Origin: Bacteroidota bacterium
Lineage (GTDB): Bacteria; Bacteroidota; Bacteroidia; Bacteroidales; F082
NCBI GenBank assembly: GCA_018830105.1
Contig: JAHJTC010000004.1
Span: 310,001 to 374,000, forward strand
Length of the DNA stretch: 64,000 nucleotides
Direction of reading: 5' to 3'
Program-made: the position numbers and the translations under genes
Part shown: piece after piece, positions 43,648-51,796 of the stretch
Layout: every line of letters starts with the position of its first letter
Position numbering within the stretch: the first letter of the stretch is position 1
Notes under the pieces: model-generated
The model's database searches: none
Told to the model about the DNA's origin: nothing
The model's input: the letters and a program-made list of their open reading frames with translations, nothing else

Positions 43648-44607
43648 ATGAAAAAATTCATGATTTACGCAATCACGTTATTTTTAATCCCAGCTTTTGT
43701 CTTTACTGGTTGTAAAAAAGACGATGAGGAAACATTTGATGCACAGAAAGAGTTGACTTCTTATCTGGTTGCCAATGATATGGACCTTAACAAAATCCTT
43801 GATGGTTTTGTAATGAAAGCTCCTGAAGGTGGTGCTATCTCAGGTATGTATATAATGGATATTCGTTCAGCTGACGATTTTGCTGCCGGACATATTGAAG
43901 GCGCTGTACGTGTTGACCTGTCCAATATATTGACTGCAGCAGAACAAGCTGGTGGACAGCCTATTTTAGTTGTTTGCAAAACTGGTCAAACTGCTACTTA
44001 CGCTTCTACCTTGTTGCGCCTTGCAGGCCACACCTCCAAAGCTTTGAAATGGGGAATGAGTGGATGGAATACTTCACTTGATGCCTGGACTCCTAATGTT
44101 GCAAATGTGGCTGAAGGTCATGCAAACTGGACCAGCAATGCAGCTCCGACAAACCTTGAATTTTCCAGTCCTAAGCTTACTGGTGTAACTGCTACCTCAG
44201 GTGCTGATATCCTGAAAGAACGTGTTGCGGCTGTTTTGGCTGGCGGCTTTGCCACAGCTACAGCTACTGATGTGATCGAAAATCCTGGTAGCTACTTTAT
44301 CAACAACTACTTTGGCGAAGCTGATTACCTTGGATTCGGTCATATCAATGGTGCTTATCGTATCAATCCATTATTAGTTTCTGAAGGCCAGGTTAATTAC
44401 CTTGATGCTTCCAAACCTGTTGTAACTTATTGCTATACCGGTCAAACTTCCGGCGCAATCACAGCTTATCTGCGCGTTTTGGGTTATGATGCAAAAAGCT
44501 TGTTGTTTGGCATGAATAAACTTTATCACGATAACAGCGCATGGACTTCAAACCGTTGGGATGCAGGTGCTGAGTCGCATGATTACCCAATTGTAACAGG
44601 TAATTAA
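43648..44607 (+). CDS. Double-rhodanese lipoprotein
   Basis: 319 residues with lipobox FTGC (about residue 22). Two rhodanese-like domains: the first (about 60-150) with DIRSADDFAAGHIEGAV and loop CKTGQTA, the second (about 205-300) with GFGHINGAYRI and loop CYTGQTS. Both keep the catalytic cysteine, unlike classical TST where only the second is active. Each domain is followed by a W-rich G-M-x-x-W/LYHD segment. It sits in the envelope and may hold or pass sulfane sulfur between the porin and the cytochrome complex. It lies 56 bases after the previous gene. Confidence 0.88.
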   Translation: MKKFMIYAITLFLIPAFVFTGCKKDDEETFDAQKELTSYLVANDMDLNKILDGFVMKAPEGGAISGMYIMDIRSADDFAAGHIEGAVRVDLSNILTAAEQAGGQPILVVCKTGQTATYASTLLRLAGHTSKALKWGMSGWNTSLDAWTPNVANVAEGHANWTSNAAPTNLEFSSPKLTGVTATSGADILKERVAAVLAGGFATATATDVIENPGSYFINNYFGEADYLGFGHINGAYRINPLLVSEGQVNYLDASKPVVTYCYTGQTSGAITAYLRVLGYDAKSLLFGMNKLYHDNSAWTSNRWDAGAESHDYPIVTGN

Positions 44608-44624
44608 TTATAAAAATCAAAGCT

Positions 44625-45644
44625 ATGAAACGTATTATTCTTGTAATAAGCATAATCGTGGCACTGGCCGGCACTAAGGTGTCGGCTCAGGGCTGCGGAG
44701 GCGATGCTCCGGATGAAGGCATGAAAATCTTTGGATTCCTTCAATCACAGTATGAGTATCATATGACCGATCCTACTACTAACAGTTTCACTTTTGAACG
44801 TGCACGTATTGGTGCTATGGGAAAAATTCCTTACGACTTTTCCTATTATGTTGTGCTCGAAATGAGTCCTTTTATTTCACCAAATCCTTACCTGCTCGAT
44901 GCTTTTATCACCTATGATCGTTTCGAATGGGCGCGCTTATCCGTTGGTTCTTTTAAAACACCATTCGGTCTTGAAGTAAATACTGCCTGTAATAACCTTA
45001 CAACAGTTTATCGTTCAACAGCAACTTTGCAAATGGTGGCACCTTTCCGCGATATGGGTATGGTACTGATGGGCGGCAGCGATAAAACTGCAATTACCTA
45101 TCAGCTGGGGCTGATGAATGGAAGTGGTTTGCTTCGGGCTGATAACAATACGAAAAAAGATATCGTAGGCCGTTTAACTTATAAACCCTTCGAATTTATC
45201 CGCGTTGGTGCCAGCTTCCGTTACGGTTATCCTTCGCTGAACAACACAACAGACAATCGCACTTCTTTTGGCGCCGAACTTACAGCTAAATATGAAAACT
45301 TTAAACTGGAAGCTGAGTTCATCAATGATGAAGGTAATTACAACCGCGATCTTGGTGGTGGATGCTCCGGAAACCTGATCGAACTGGGTAACGAACGTAG
45401 TGGTGGTTATGCCACACTTAGCTACCTCACTAAATGGAATGTGGAACCTGTTTTCCGTTTCGATTTCTTTGATTCCGGTAACACACAGGAATACAAAGAA
45501 AGTAATATGACCTTCGGAATCAATTATTTCTTCAATGACTGGACACGTTTGCAGGCTAACTATATCTACCGCTCAGAGGAGGGCAATACACCACTCGAAA
45601 TTAAAAATGATGAGTTTGTAATTCAACTGCAAGTTAAATTCTAA
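44625..45644 (+). CDS. Outer-membrane porin (phosphate-selective OprO/P-like)
   Basis: 339 residues with a signal peptide (about 1-21) ending at SAQ, then alternating amphipathic strands typical of a beta-barrel and a terminal aromatic residue (VIQLQVKF). Segments such as FTFERARIGAMGKIPYDFSYYVVLEM and RLSVGSFKTPFGLEV match the OprO/OprP-type porin pattern. These form anion-selective pores. In an operon with rhodaneses and a cytochrome, uptake of an oxyanion such as thiosulfate or tetrathionate is a plausible inference. It lies 17 bases after the double rhodanese and 12 before the sulfurtransferase. Confidence 0.85.
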   Translation: MKRIILVISIIVALAGTKVSAQGCGGDAPDEGMKIFGFLQSQYEYHMTDPTTNSFTFERARIGAMGKIPYDFSYYVVLEMSPFISPNPYLLDAFITYDRFEWARLSVGSFKTPFGLEVNTACNNLTTVYRSTATLQMVAPFRDMGMVLMGGSDKTAITYQLGLMNGSGLLRADNNTKKDIVGRLTYKPFEFIRVGASFRYGYPSLNNTTDNRTSFGAELTAKYENFKLEAEFINDEGNYNRDLGGGCSGNLIELGNERSGGYATLSYLTKWNVEPVFRFDFFDSGNTQEYKESNMTFGINYFFNDWTRLQANYIYRSEEGNTPLEIKNDEFVIQLQVKF

Positions 45645-45656
45645 AACTAAAAAACT

Positions 45657-46502
45657 ATGAAAAGATTAAGTTTAATATTTACGCTTTTTGTTGCGTTTAT
45701 GCTTTCCGCTTCGGCTCAGCAGCTGATGTCGGCAGCAGACCTGGCAAAAAACCTCAAAAACAGTGATTATATAGTCGTATCAGCCGAACTGGAACCCAAC
45801 TACAGTAAAGTACATATCACCAATGCTGTGAATGTTCCTTACAAAGCTTTTTTCAAAGAAGGTGACATCGAAGGCATATTGGTTGTTGATGATGAAATCA
45901 AAAAAATCTTTGGCGACAATGGTGTTTCCGAAAGCAAAACCATTGTGGTTTACGACGAAGGCTCGATGAAATATGGTAGCCGTGTAGCATGGATTTTGAA
46001 ATATATGGGTGCGCCCAATGTTTATGTGCTCGATGGTGGCATGAACGCTTGGAAAGCTGGCCGTAAGCCGGTAACTAAAAATCCAACAATGGTAAAGAAA
46101 ACTACTTTTAACGGAACACCAAACAAGGCTATGATTGCTGGCATGGACGATGTAAAAGCTGCCTTGGCTGATGCAGGCTCTGTTGTTGTTGATGCACGTG
46201 AAACAGGTGAATACAAAGGGTTAGAAAATAAAAGCACAGGGCATATCAAAGGTGCCGTAAACGTTGATCACAATACCATTCAGGATGATAAAAGCCTGAT
46301 GAAAGCAGCCGCTGATCTTGAGAAGCTTTTTAAAGCTGCCGGCGTTACCAAAGATAAAAAAGTTATACTTTATTGCTCAACAGGCGTACGCACTGCTAAA
46401 GAATACATTGCATTGACCGAAATTTTGGGATATCCCAATGTGAAGGTTTATGATGGTGGATTCAACGAATGGACTGCCAAAGGCGGTGCCATCGACAAAT
46501 AA
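45657..46502 (+). CDS. Exported thiosulfate/3-mercaptopyruvate sulfurtransferase
   Basis: 281 residues with a signal peptide (MKRLSLIFTLFVAFMLSASAQ). Two rhodanese domains in the SseA/TST arrangement: a non-catalytic N-terminal one (about 28-145; the active loop is YDEGSMKYG, without cysteine) and a catalytic C-terminal one (about 160-275) with CSTGVRT (Cys about 240). The six-residue active loop starting CSTGVR is closer to thiosulfate sulfurtransferases than to mercaptopyruvate ones (CGSGVT type). It is last in the operon, followed by a strong terminator. It adds a third sulfur-handling enzyme to the envelope set. Confidence 0.92.
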   Translation: MKRLSLIFTLFVAFMLSASAQQLMSAADLAKNLKNSDYIVVSAELEPNYSKVHITNAVNVPYKAFFKEGDIEGILVVDDEIKKIFGDNGVSESKTIVVYDEGSMKYGSRVAWILKYMGAPNVYVLDGGMNAWKAGRKPVTKNPTMVKKTTFNGTPNKAMIAGMDDVKAALADAGSVVVDARETGEYKGLENKSTGHIKGAVNVDHNTIQDDKSLMKAAADLEKLFKAAGVTKDKKVILYCSTGVRTAKEYIALTEILGYPNVKVYDGGFNEWTAKGGAIDK

Positions 46503-46534
46503 TAGAATGGTTTAGGTTTTCTCATTTTGGTTTG

Positions 46535-46566
46535 ATCCCGGAGCGCTTAGTTCCGGGATTTTTTTT
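46535..46566 (+). terminator. Intrinsic terminator of the cytochrome/rhodanese operon
   Basis: ATCCCGGA-GCGCTTAGT-TCCGGGAT is a perfect 8-bp stem with a 9-base loop followed by a run of eight T. It lies 32 bases past the sulfurtransferase stop and closes the six-gene operon. Confidence 0.92.
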
Positions 46567-46593
46567 GCTTGAAATTAGTTGATTCAAAAGCTT

Positions 46594-46601
46594 TACCTTT
46601 G
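46594..46601 (+). promoter_or_regulatory. -7 element of the TonB-domain gene
   Basis: TACCTTTG (TAnnTTTG), with TTG at 46569-46571 as a possible -33 element 22 bases upstream. It fixes the ATG at 46621 as the start. Confidence 0.6.
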
Positions 46602-46620
46602 TTTTACACTGAAACAAAAA

Positions 46621-47043
46621 ATGCCGTACAAGAAAGAAAAGAAATTCCTTGATTTGCCCCGCTATTTTGGCGGTAAGGCTGCGCTTTCAAAGTTTATTAG
46701 CGAAAATATCCGTTACCCGGAGGAAGCCCTAAAAGCTGGCATTGAAGGAAAAGTGTTGGTAGGCTTTGATATCGATGACAATGGAAAAGTGCACAATCCC
46801 AGCATTATCCATGGCATTGGATACGGCTGTGACGAAGAAGCGATACGTGTTGTTGGCTTGCTGCACTACCAGAAAGTTAGTAACCGCGGTAAAAGAGTGC
46901 TGGTGCATAATAAAATCAATATCCGGTTCAAACTTCCGGTAAAGAAGTTAAATTATACTTTAACAAAAGCTCAGCCTGCTGCAAAACCTGCCAGCAAACC
47001 AAAAGAGCAAATTTATTCTTACACTATTTCATTTAATAAATAA
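46621..47043 (+). CDS. TonB C-terminal-domain protein without membrane anchor
   Basis: About 140 residues from ATG 46621. The domain at about 15-105 matches the TonB C-terminal fold (YPEEALKAGIEGKVLVGFDIDDNGKV, GYGCDEEAIRVV), but there is no N-terminal membrane helix or signal peptide, so it cannot work as a normal energy transducer. A low-complexity Ala/Lys/Pro tail (AQPAAKPASKPKEQ) ends the protein. It may be a cytoplasmic protein built on this fold or a remnant. It has its own promoter. Confidence 0.8.
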   Translation: MPYKKEKKFLDLPRYFGGKAALSKFISENIRYPEEALKAGIEGKVLVGFDIDDNGKVHNPSIIHGIGYGCDEEAIRVVGLLHYQKVSNRGKRVLVHNKINIRFKLPVKKLNYTLTKAQPAAKPASKPKEQIYSYTISFNK

Positions 47044-47073
47044 TTTTTGTTGATTGCATTGCTGGATTCAAAT

Positions 47074-47095
47074 TATGTCGTATGTTTGCGACATA
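47074..47095. promoter_or_regulatory. Probable ArsR operator overlapping the arsRCM promoter
   Basis: A perfect inverted repeat TATGTCG (47074-47080) and CGACATA (47089-47095) surrounds the -7 element TATGTTTG (47081-47088). A repressor bound here would mask the promoter. The arsR ATG at 47108 follows 13 bases later, so autoregulation by the encoded ArsR is the simplest reading. Confidence 0.75.
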
Positions 47096-47107
47096 AAATA
47101 TAAATCA

Positions 47108-47440
47108 ATGCTCAAGACCGAACTTTTTACTGAGAAGCAACAACAGCTGGCACAGCTAGCCCGTGCACTTTCACATCCTGCCCGTATCGCAATTCTAGCA
47201 TACTTGGCGCAGTCGAGCAGTTGTATTTCCGGAGACATTTCCAATGAAATTCCTTTAAGCAGAACTACCGTTTCTCAACACCTCACCGAACTAAAAAAGC
47301 TCGGATTTATCTCGGGAACAGTTGAAGGCGTGAAAGTTAATTATTGCCTCGACAACGCAAGATTGCAACAAATCAAGTCGGAATTGGATGTGTTTTTCAA
47401 TTCTCTTTTAGCCAATCCTAATCCCCAATGCAACTTATGA
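47108..47440 (+). CDS. arsR: ArsR-family transcriptional repressor
   Basis: 110 residues from ATG 47108. Winged helix with LSHPARIAILAYLAQ and recognition helix SRTTVSQHLTELKKLGFI. The classical metal motif ELCVC-DL is absent; single cysteines at SSSCISG, YCL and QCNL near the C-terminus may form an alternative As(III) site. It precedes arsC with a four-base overlap and has a palindromic operator at its promoter, so it should repress this operon until arsenite binds. Confidence 0.9.
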   Translation: MLKTELFTEKQQQLAQLARALSHPARIAILAYLAQSSSCISGDISNEIPLSRTTVSQHLTELKKLGFISGTVEGVKVNYCLDNARLQQIKSELDVFFNSLLANPNPQCNL

Positions 47441-47856
47441 AAATACTAATCTTATGCACTGGCAATTCCTGTCGTTCACAAATGGCCGAAGGCTTTCTGA
47501 AATCTTTCGATCCAAGCCTAGAAGTAGTTTCTGCCGGAACAAATCCTTCAACAGAAGTGCATCCAAAAGCCATTGAAGTGATGAAGGAAGCGCTTATTGA
47601 TTTAAGCGAGAACAATCCCAAAAATGTTAGTGTATTTCTGGATGAAGCTTTTGATTATGTGGTCACCGTTTGCGGAGGCGCTCAGGAAAGCTGCCCGGCA
47701 TTTACAGGAAAGGTAAAACATCGCATTCATATCGGTTTCGATGATCCAGCCGAAGCAACAGGCACCGACGAAGAAATCATAGCGGTTTTCAGACGTGTGC
47801 GGGATGAAATTAAAAATGACTTTTTCAAATTTTATAAAACATTAAAGCATGAATAA
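47437..47856 (+). CDS. arsC: Thioredoxin-coupled arsenate reductase (LMW phosphatase fold)
   Basis: 139 residues from ATG 47437 (ATGA overlap with arsR; an ATG three codons earlier is possible). Active loop LCTGNSCRSQMAEGF supplies the nucleophile and the family arginine; the redox pair is in TVCGGAQESCPAF. This Cys triad marks the thioredoxin-dependent enzymes of Staphylococcus/Bacillus type rather than tyrosine phosphatases. It reduces arsenate to arsenite, which then goes to ArsM. It overlaps arsM by 8 bases. Confidence 0.94.
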   Translation: MKILILCTGNSCRSQMAEGFLKSFDPSLEVVSAGTNPSTEVHPKAIEVMKEALIDLSENNPKNVSVFLDEAFDYVVTVCGGAQESCPAFTGKVKHRIHIGFDDPAEATGTDEEIIAVFRRVRDEIKNDFFKFYKTLKHE

Positions 47857-48664
47857 CCCTGAAAAAATAAAACTCATGGTACGCGAAAAATATGCGGCCA
47901 TCGTAGATCAATCCAAAACACAGAATCAAAGCTCGTGCTGCGGTTCCGGCTCCTGTTGCGATGATGTGGATTACAGCATTTTTAGTGATCGTTACGATCA
48001 CCTCAAAGGCTATGCAGCTGATGCCGATTTGGGTCTGGGTTGCGGTTTGCCTACATCCTTTGCCATGATTAAGGCAGGCAATACTGTTGTTGATCTGGGC
48101 TCCGGAGCCGGGAATGATTGCTTTGTTGCACGCGCTGAAACCGGTGCAAGCGGTAAGGTAATCGGTATTGATATGACCGAAAAAATGATTGCCACTGCAG
48201 AAGCGCATGCGCGTAAACTTGGCTACGAAAATGTGCAGTTTGTATTGGGCGACATTGAATGTATTCCGCTGGAAGATGAAATGGCCGATGTGGTGGTCAG
48301 CAACTGTGTGTTGAATTTGGTGCCCGATAAATCAAAGGCTTTTTCGGAAGTTTTTAGAATTCTCAAACCAGGTGGCCATTTTTCTGTTTCTGATATCGTG
48401 CTCGAAGGCGAGCTGCCAGCTACTATTCAATCAGCTGCTGAAATGTATGCCGGTTGTGTGTCTGGAGCTATCCAAAAATCAACATACCTGGATATCATCA
48501 ACCAAACTGGTTTTCAGCAACTCAAAGTCCAAAAAGAAAAACGCATCGATTTGCCGGATGAATTGTTACTCAATTATTTGAATGAGAAAGAATTGGATGC
48601 ATTTAAAAAGGAAAATAAAGGTATTTTTTCTGTGACGGTTTATGCAGAAAAACCCTTGAAGTAA
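47849..48664 (+). CDS. arsM: Arsenite S-adenosylmethionine methyltransferase
   Basis: 271 residues. N-terminal cysteine cluster SSCCGSGSCC (about 29-38), SAM-binding motif VVDLGSGAGNDCF, catalytic cysteines in GDIEC and YAGCVSGAI, and LGLGCGLPT preceding the SAM fold, all as in ArsM. It methylates arsenite to mono- to trimethylated forms, including volatile species. No arsB, acr3 or arsP transporter is visible in the operon, so methylation may be the main route of detoxification from this locus. Confidence 0.94.
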   Translation: MNNPEKIKLMVREKYAAIVDQSKTQNQSSCCGSGSCCDDVDYSIFSDRYDHLKGYAADADLGLGCGLPTSFAMIKAGNTVVDLGSGAGNDCFVARAETGASGKVIGIDMTEKMIATAEAHARKLGYENVQFVLGDIECIPLEDEMADVVVSNCVLNLVPDKSKAFSEVFRILKPGGHFSVSDIVLEGELPATIQSAAEMYAGCVSGAIQKSTYLDIINQTGFQQLKVQKEKRIDLPDELLLNYLNEKELDAFKKENKGIFSVTVYAEKPLK

Positions 48665-48828
48665 AATTCCGCATCGACTGATTTCCTGTTTTTATAGGCA
48701 GCAATTGCATTGAGCTTGCAACAGCTATTGCACTTTTCGTTTGAAAAGTTCTGTAAGTCTTTTTATTGTGGTAGAAATACCTGAGCTGTTTTCGCTGATG
48801 GCTTAAGTGAATAGGTGGCGGTAATAGC

Positions 48829-49200
48829 TCAATACAGTCCTTTTGATGTGGGTAATTTCTGCATTTCCCACTGCTCAAAAGCTCCATCCATATTGATGAC
48901 GTCAAGCTGATATTTCTCTGCCAGATAAGATACAACCTGCACACTCCGGATACCATGTGCACACATGACTATCAGTGATTTATCTGTGGGTAAACTTTCA
49001 ATACGCTGGGCAAGTTGCGACATCGGGATATGAATTACCTTATCGCCCATTTGAGGTCGGCCTTCCATCACTTCCCAATCTTCGCGAACATCCAATAAAA
49101 CCGCTTCACCCGAATGGATAATTTCATAGGCTTCTCCGGGCGAAAGATGAAGCACCTTCTCAAACGTATATTGTTGGAATATTGGGGTTTTGTAGGCCAT
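48829..49200 (-). CDS. Cytoplasmic single-domain rhodanese
   Basis: 123 residues without a signal peptide. Rhodanese motifs: LLDVREDWEVMEG, IHIPMSQLAQRI and the active loop CAHGIRS (Cys about 92). It is a GlpE/YgaP-like sulfur carrier in the cytoplasm, the fourth rhodanese gene within 6 kb. It is not in the respiratory operon and faces the opposite direction. It might receive sulfur exported or imported by the envelope proteins, but this is inference. Confidence 0.92.
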   Translation of the reverse strand: MAYKTPIFQQYTFEKVLHLSPGEAYEIIHSGEAVLLDVREDWEVMEGRPQMGDKVIHIPMSQLAQRIESLPTDKSLIVMCAHGIRSVQVVSYLAEKYQLDVINMDGAFEQWEMQKLPTSKGLY

Positions 49201-49244
49201 GCAACACTAACAGTTGGCGGCCTGAATTGTTGAGTTCGATGGAG

Positions 49245-50870
49245 TTAATTTTCGCTTTCCTCGTCAAAAAGCAAACCTTCATCAATCAGTTTGTTATCTT
49301 CGGCAGCAGGCAGCTCCTGCACAGCACGTAGCTTTCGGGTTAAAACATTGGTACGGGTTGTTACAAGGCGATCAATTTCGGTATTGGCTTCCGTGATTTT
49401 TTGTTGGGCCTTTTTAAGCACATCACCAAACTTCCCGAATTCGGTTTTCACCTCGCCTAAAATGCGCCACACCTCACTGCTACGCTTTTGAATAGCAAGC
49501 GTTTTGAAGCCCATCTGCAAGCTGTTAAGGATGGCAGCAAGTGTGGTGGGACCGGTGACAATAATTTTGAATTCCCGTTGCAATTGCTCCACCAGATCAG
49601 TATGCCGTATCACTTCGGCATACAAGCCTTCGATGGGCAGAAACATGATACCAAAATCGGTGGTATAAGGCGGATCGAGGTACTTGTCGCGAATGTCTTT
49701 GGCAAATGTTTTTATAGAGCGCACAAGAATCTTGACGGCTTCATCCACTTTAACCATATTGCCTTCGTCGTAGGCAGTCTGCAATAAATGATAGGCTTCC
49801 TGCGGGAATTTGGCATCGATGGGCAGGTAAACGCTTCCACCATCTTCATCGCGGCCGGGCAGTTTAATAGCGAACTCCACATGATCGCCGCTTGAACGCT
49901 TGGTTTTTACATTGGTTTCGTACTGTTCGGGTGCCAGAATTTGTTCCAAAATATTTCCTAATTGTATTTCGCCCAGCACGCCACGGGTTTTTACATTGGA
50001 AAGCACGCGTTTGAGTCCGCCAACATCATTGGCCAGTGTCTGCATTTCGCCCAGCCCTTTTTGCACACTTTCGAGCTGCTTACTTACGAGTTCGAACGAC
50101 TGCCCCAGGCGTGTCTCCAGTGTTTTCTGAAGTTTTTCGTCCACCGTTTCGCGCATTTTCTCTAACTTAAGTTCTGTAGAAGTGATGAGCGCGTCTTGTT
50201 TTTTTTCCAGATCGCTAAATTTCTGCTTCTGTAAATCATTGAATTCCTTAACATTATTAGTAAAAGACGTTTGAAAGTGTCGCATCGATTGTTCTAATGA
50301 ATCGCGGCTTTCTTTGGTATATGCCTGGAACCTTTCAGAAAGCTGTCCTAATTTCTCCTCCAGCTTTTGATTTACAAGCTCTAATTGCTTTACCTGTGTT
50401 GTATTTTGATCTTTTTGGGCTTGTCCGAGATCTGTTAGTTTCAGCCGAATTTCTTCGTTGAGTTGTTTCAAATTGCTACTATGCTCACTTCGGCTTACAC
50501 GCGCTGCCTCATCATTCCTGGTGATAAGCTGCCCGAGTTTCTCCTCCAGCGTTTGGTTGAGGTTAAAAATCGACTGACGGCTGGTTTCACTGATATTTTT
50601 CAACTGTTCCTGCTGATTGCGGCTTATCTCCTTCAAGGTCTCTAAAAACTGTCCCTGAAAGCCTGACAAATTGGAAGCCAGCTCACTGCGGTTTTGCCTG
50701 AACTCATTCTTAAGCTCGTTTTCAAAGCGTTGATGATTTTTCTCCAGGAATTCCAATTTATTGAGGAGAGGCGTTTGATCTATGGCTTGGTCCTTCTTTG
50801 GGCGTAACAAAACAATTAAAATGGTAAGCGCAAAAGCAAGAATGGCGAAAAGTAATAAGGTTTCAAGCAT
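49245..50870 (-). CDS. rmuC: DNA recombination protein RmuC family
   Basis: 541 residues: one N-terminal membrane helix (about 5-24), a long coiled coil (about 30-280, rich in Glu, Gln and Lys), then the RmuC core (GVLGEIQLGNILEQIL, HVEFAIKLPG, LPIDAKFPQEAYHLL, FLPIEGLYAEV, GPTTLAAILNSLQMGF). The core is related to restriction endonuclease-like nucleases (DAK residues). RmuC proteins limit DNA rearrangement. It is divergent from the YebC-family gene with a 204-base gap. Confidence 0.95.
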   Translation of the reverse strand: MLETLLLFAILAFALTILIVLLRPKKDQAIDQTPLLNKLEFLEKNHQRFENELKNEFRQNRSELASNLSGFQGQFLETLKEISRNQQEQLKNISETSRQSIFNLNQTLEEKLGQLITRNDEAARVSRSEHSSNLKQLNEEIRLKLTDLGQAQKDQNTTQVKQLELVNQKLEEKLGQLSERFQAYTKESRDSLEQSMRHFQTSFTNNVKEFNDLQKQKFSDLEKKQDALITSTELKLEKMRETVDEKLQKTLETRLGQSFELVSKQLESVQKGLGEMQTLANDVGGLKRVLSNVKTRGVLGEIQLGNILEQILAPEQYETNVKTKRSSGDHVEFAIKLPGRDEDGGSVYLPIDAKFPQEAYHLLQTAYDEGNMVKVDEAVKILVRSIKTFAKDIRDKYLDPPYTTDFGIMFLPIEGLYAEVIRHTDLVEQLQREFKIIVTGPTTLAAILNSLQMGFKTLAIQKRSSEVWRILGEVKTEFGKFGDVLKKAQQKITEANTEIDRLVTTRTNVLTRKLRAVQELPAAEDNKLIDEGLLFDEESEN

Positions 50871-51039
50871 GTTTTCAGGAATTTAAGGATACATGAGTCG
50901 ATGAACAAAAGTCGATAAAAAAGCTGAATTTCTCAGTACTTTTCAAAATTTGTCGATCAAATCGCGCATTCATTCTTTCACCTGATTTTCGTTTATAGAT
51001 AAATCGCGTTTTTATATTTTTCTATTGCGTCCTTCTTCT

Positions 51040-51047
51040 TATTTTTG
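51040..51047 (+). promoter_or_regulatory. -7 element of the YebC-family gene
   Basis: TATTTTTG (TAnnTTTG), 27 bases upstream of the ATG at 51075. A TTG at 51045 that extends the frame lies inside it and is rejected as start. Confidence 0.55.
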
Positions 51048-51074
51048 CAGAAGAATTTAAAAAAAAATACAACT

Positions 51075-51785
51075 ATGGGAAGAGCGTTTGAGTATCGCAG
51101 AGCAGCTAAGGAAAAGCGTTGGGACAAAATGTCGAAAGTGTTTCCCAAACTGGGCAAACTCATTACTATTGCTGCTAAGGAGAGCGGTCCTGATCCGGAT
51201 TTAAATCCCAAACTCAGGCAGGCAATCCAAAATGCGAAAGCCGAAAATATGCCAAAAGACAATATTGATTCAGCCATCAAACGGGCTTTGGGCAAGGACG
51301 CCGAATCAATGGTTGAGATTGTTTATGAGGGCAAAGGGCCGCATGGGGTTTTAGTTATGGTTGAATGTGCTACCGATAATACAACGCGTACCGTTGCCAA
51401 TGTTAAATCCTATTTTAATAAAGCTGGCGGATCCTTTGTTCCTAGCGGATCCCTGGAATTCATGTTTTCGCGTAAAGCTGTTTTTGAGTTTGAAATGAAG
51501 CAGGACTTTGACGTTGAAGAACTTGAATTAGAACTTATTGATGCTGGCCTCGAAGAAATTGAAGTGCATGAAGGGAGGGCTTTTGCCTATGCCGATTTCA
51601 CCAATTTTGGCAGCCTGCACCAGGCGCTGGAAGATATGAAAATAGAAATTATTACATCAAAGCTACAGCGTTTTCCCAACTCACCAGTTGAATTTTCAGA
51701 AGAACAAATGATTGATATTGAGAAGTTTCTTGATAAAGTGGAAGAAGATGACGACGTACAAGCTGTTTACACGAACATTGCCTGA
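51075..51785 (+). CDS. YebC/PmpR family transcriptional or translational regulator
   Basis: 236 residues from ATG 51075 ([23 protein letters not shown]). Family marks include FSKLGK-like [75 protein letters not shown] and [13 protein letters not shown]. Members bind DNA and some promote translation of proline-rich stretches (TACO1-like). The N-terminus (GRAFEYRR) differs from the usual AGHSKW. Confidence 0.94.
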   Translation: MGRAFEYRRAAKEKRWDKMSKVFPKLGKLITIAAKESGPDPDLNPKLRQAIQNAKAENMPKDNIDSAIKRALGKDAESMVEIVYEGKGPHGVLVMVECATDNTTRTVANVKSYFNKAGGSFVPSGSLEFMFSRKAVFEFEMKQDFDVEELELELIDAGLEEIEVHEGRAFAYADFTNFGSLHQALEDMKIEIITSKLQRFPNSPVEFSEEQMIDIEKFLDKVEEDDDVQAVYTNIA

Positions 51786-51796
51786 AAAGCTGAGTT

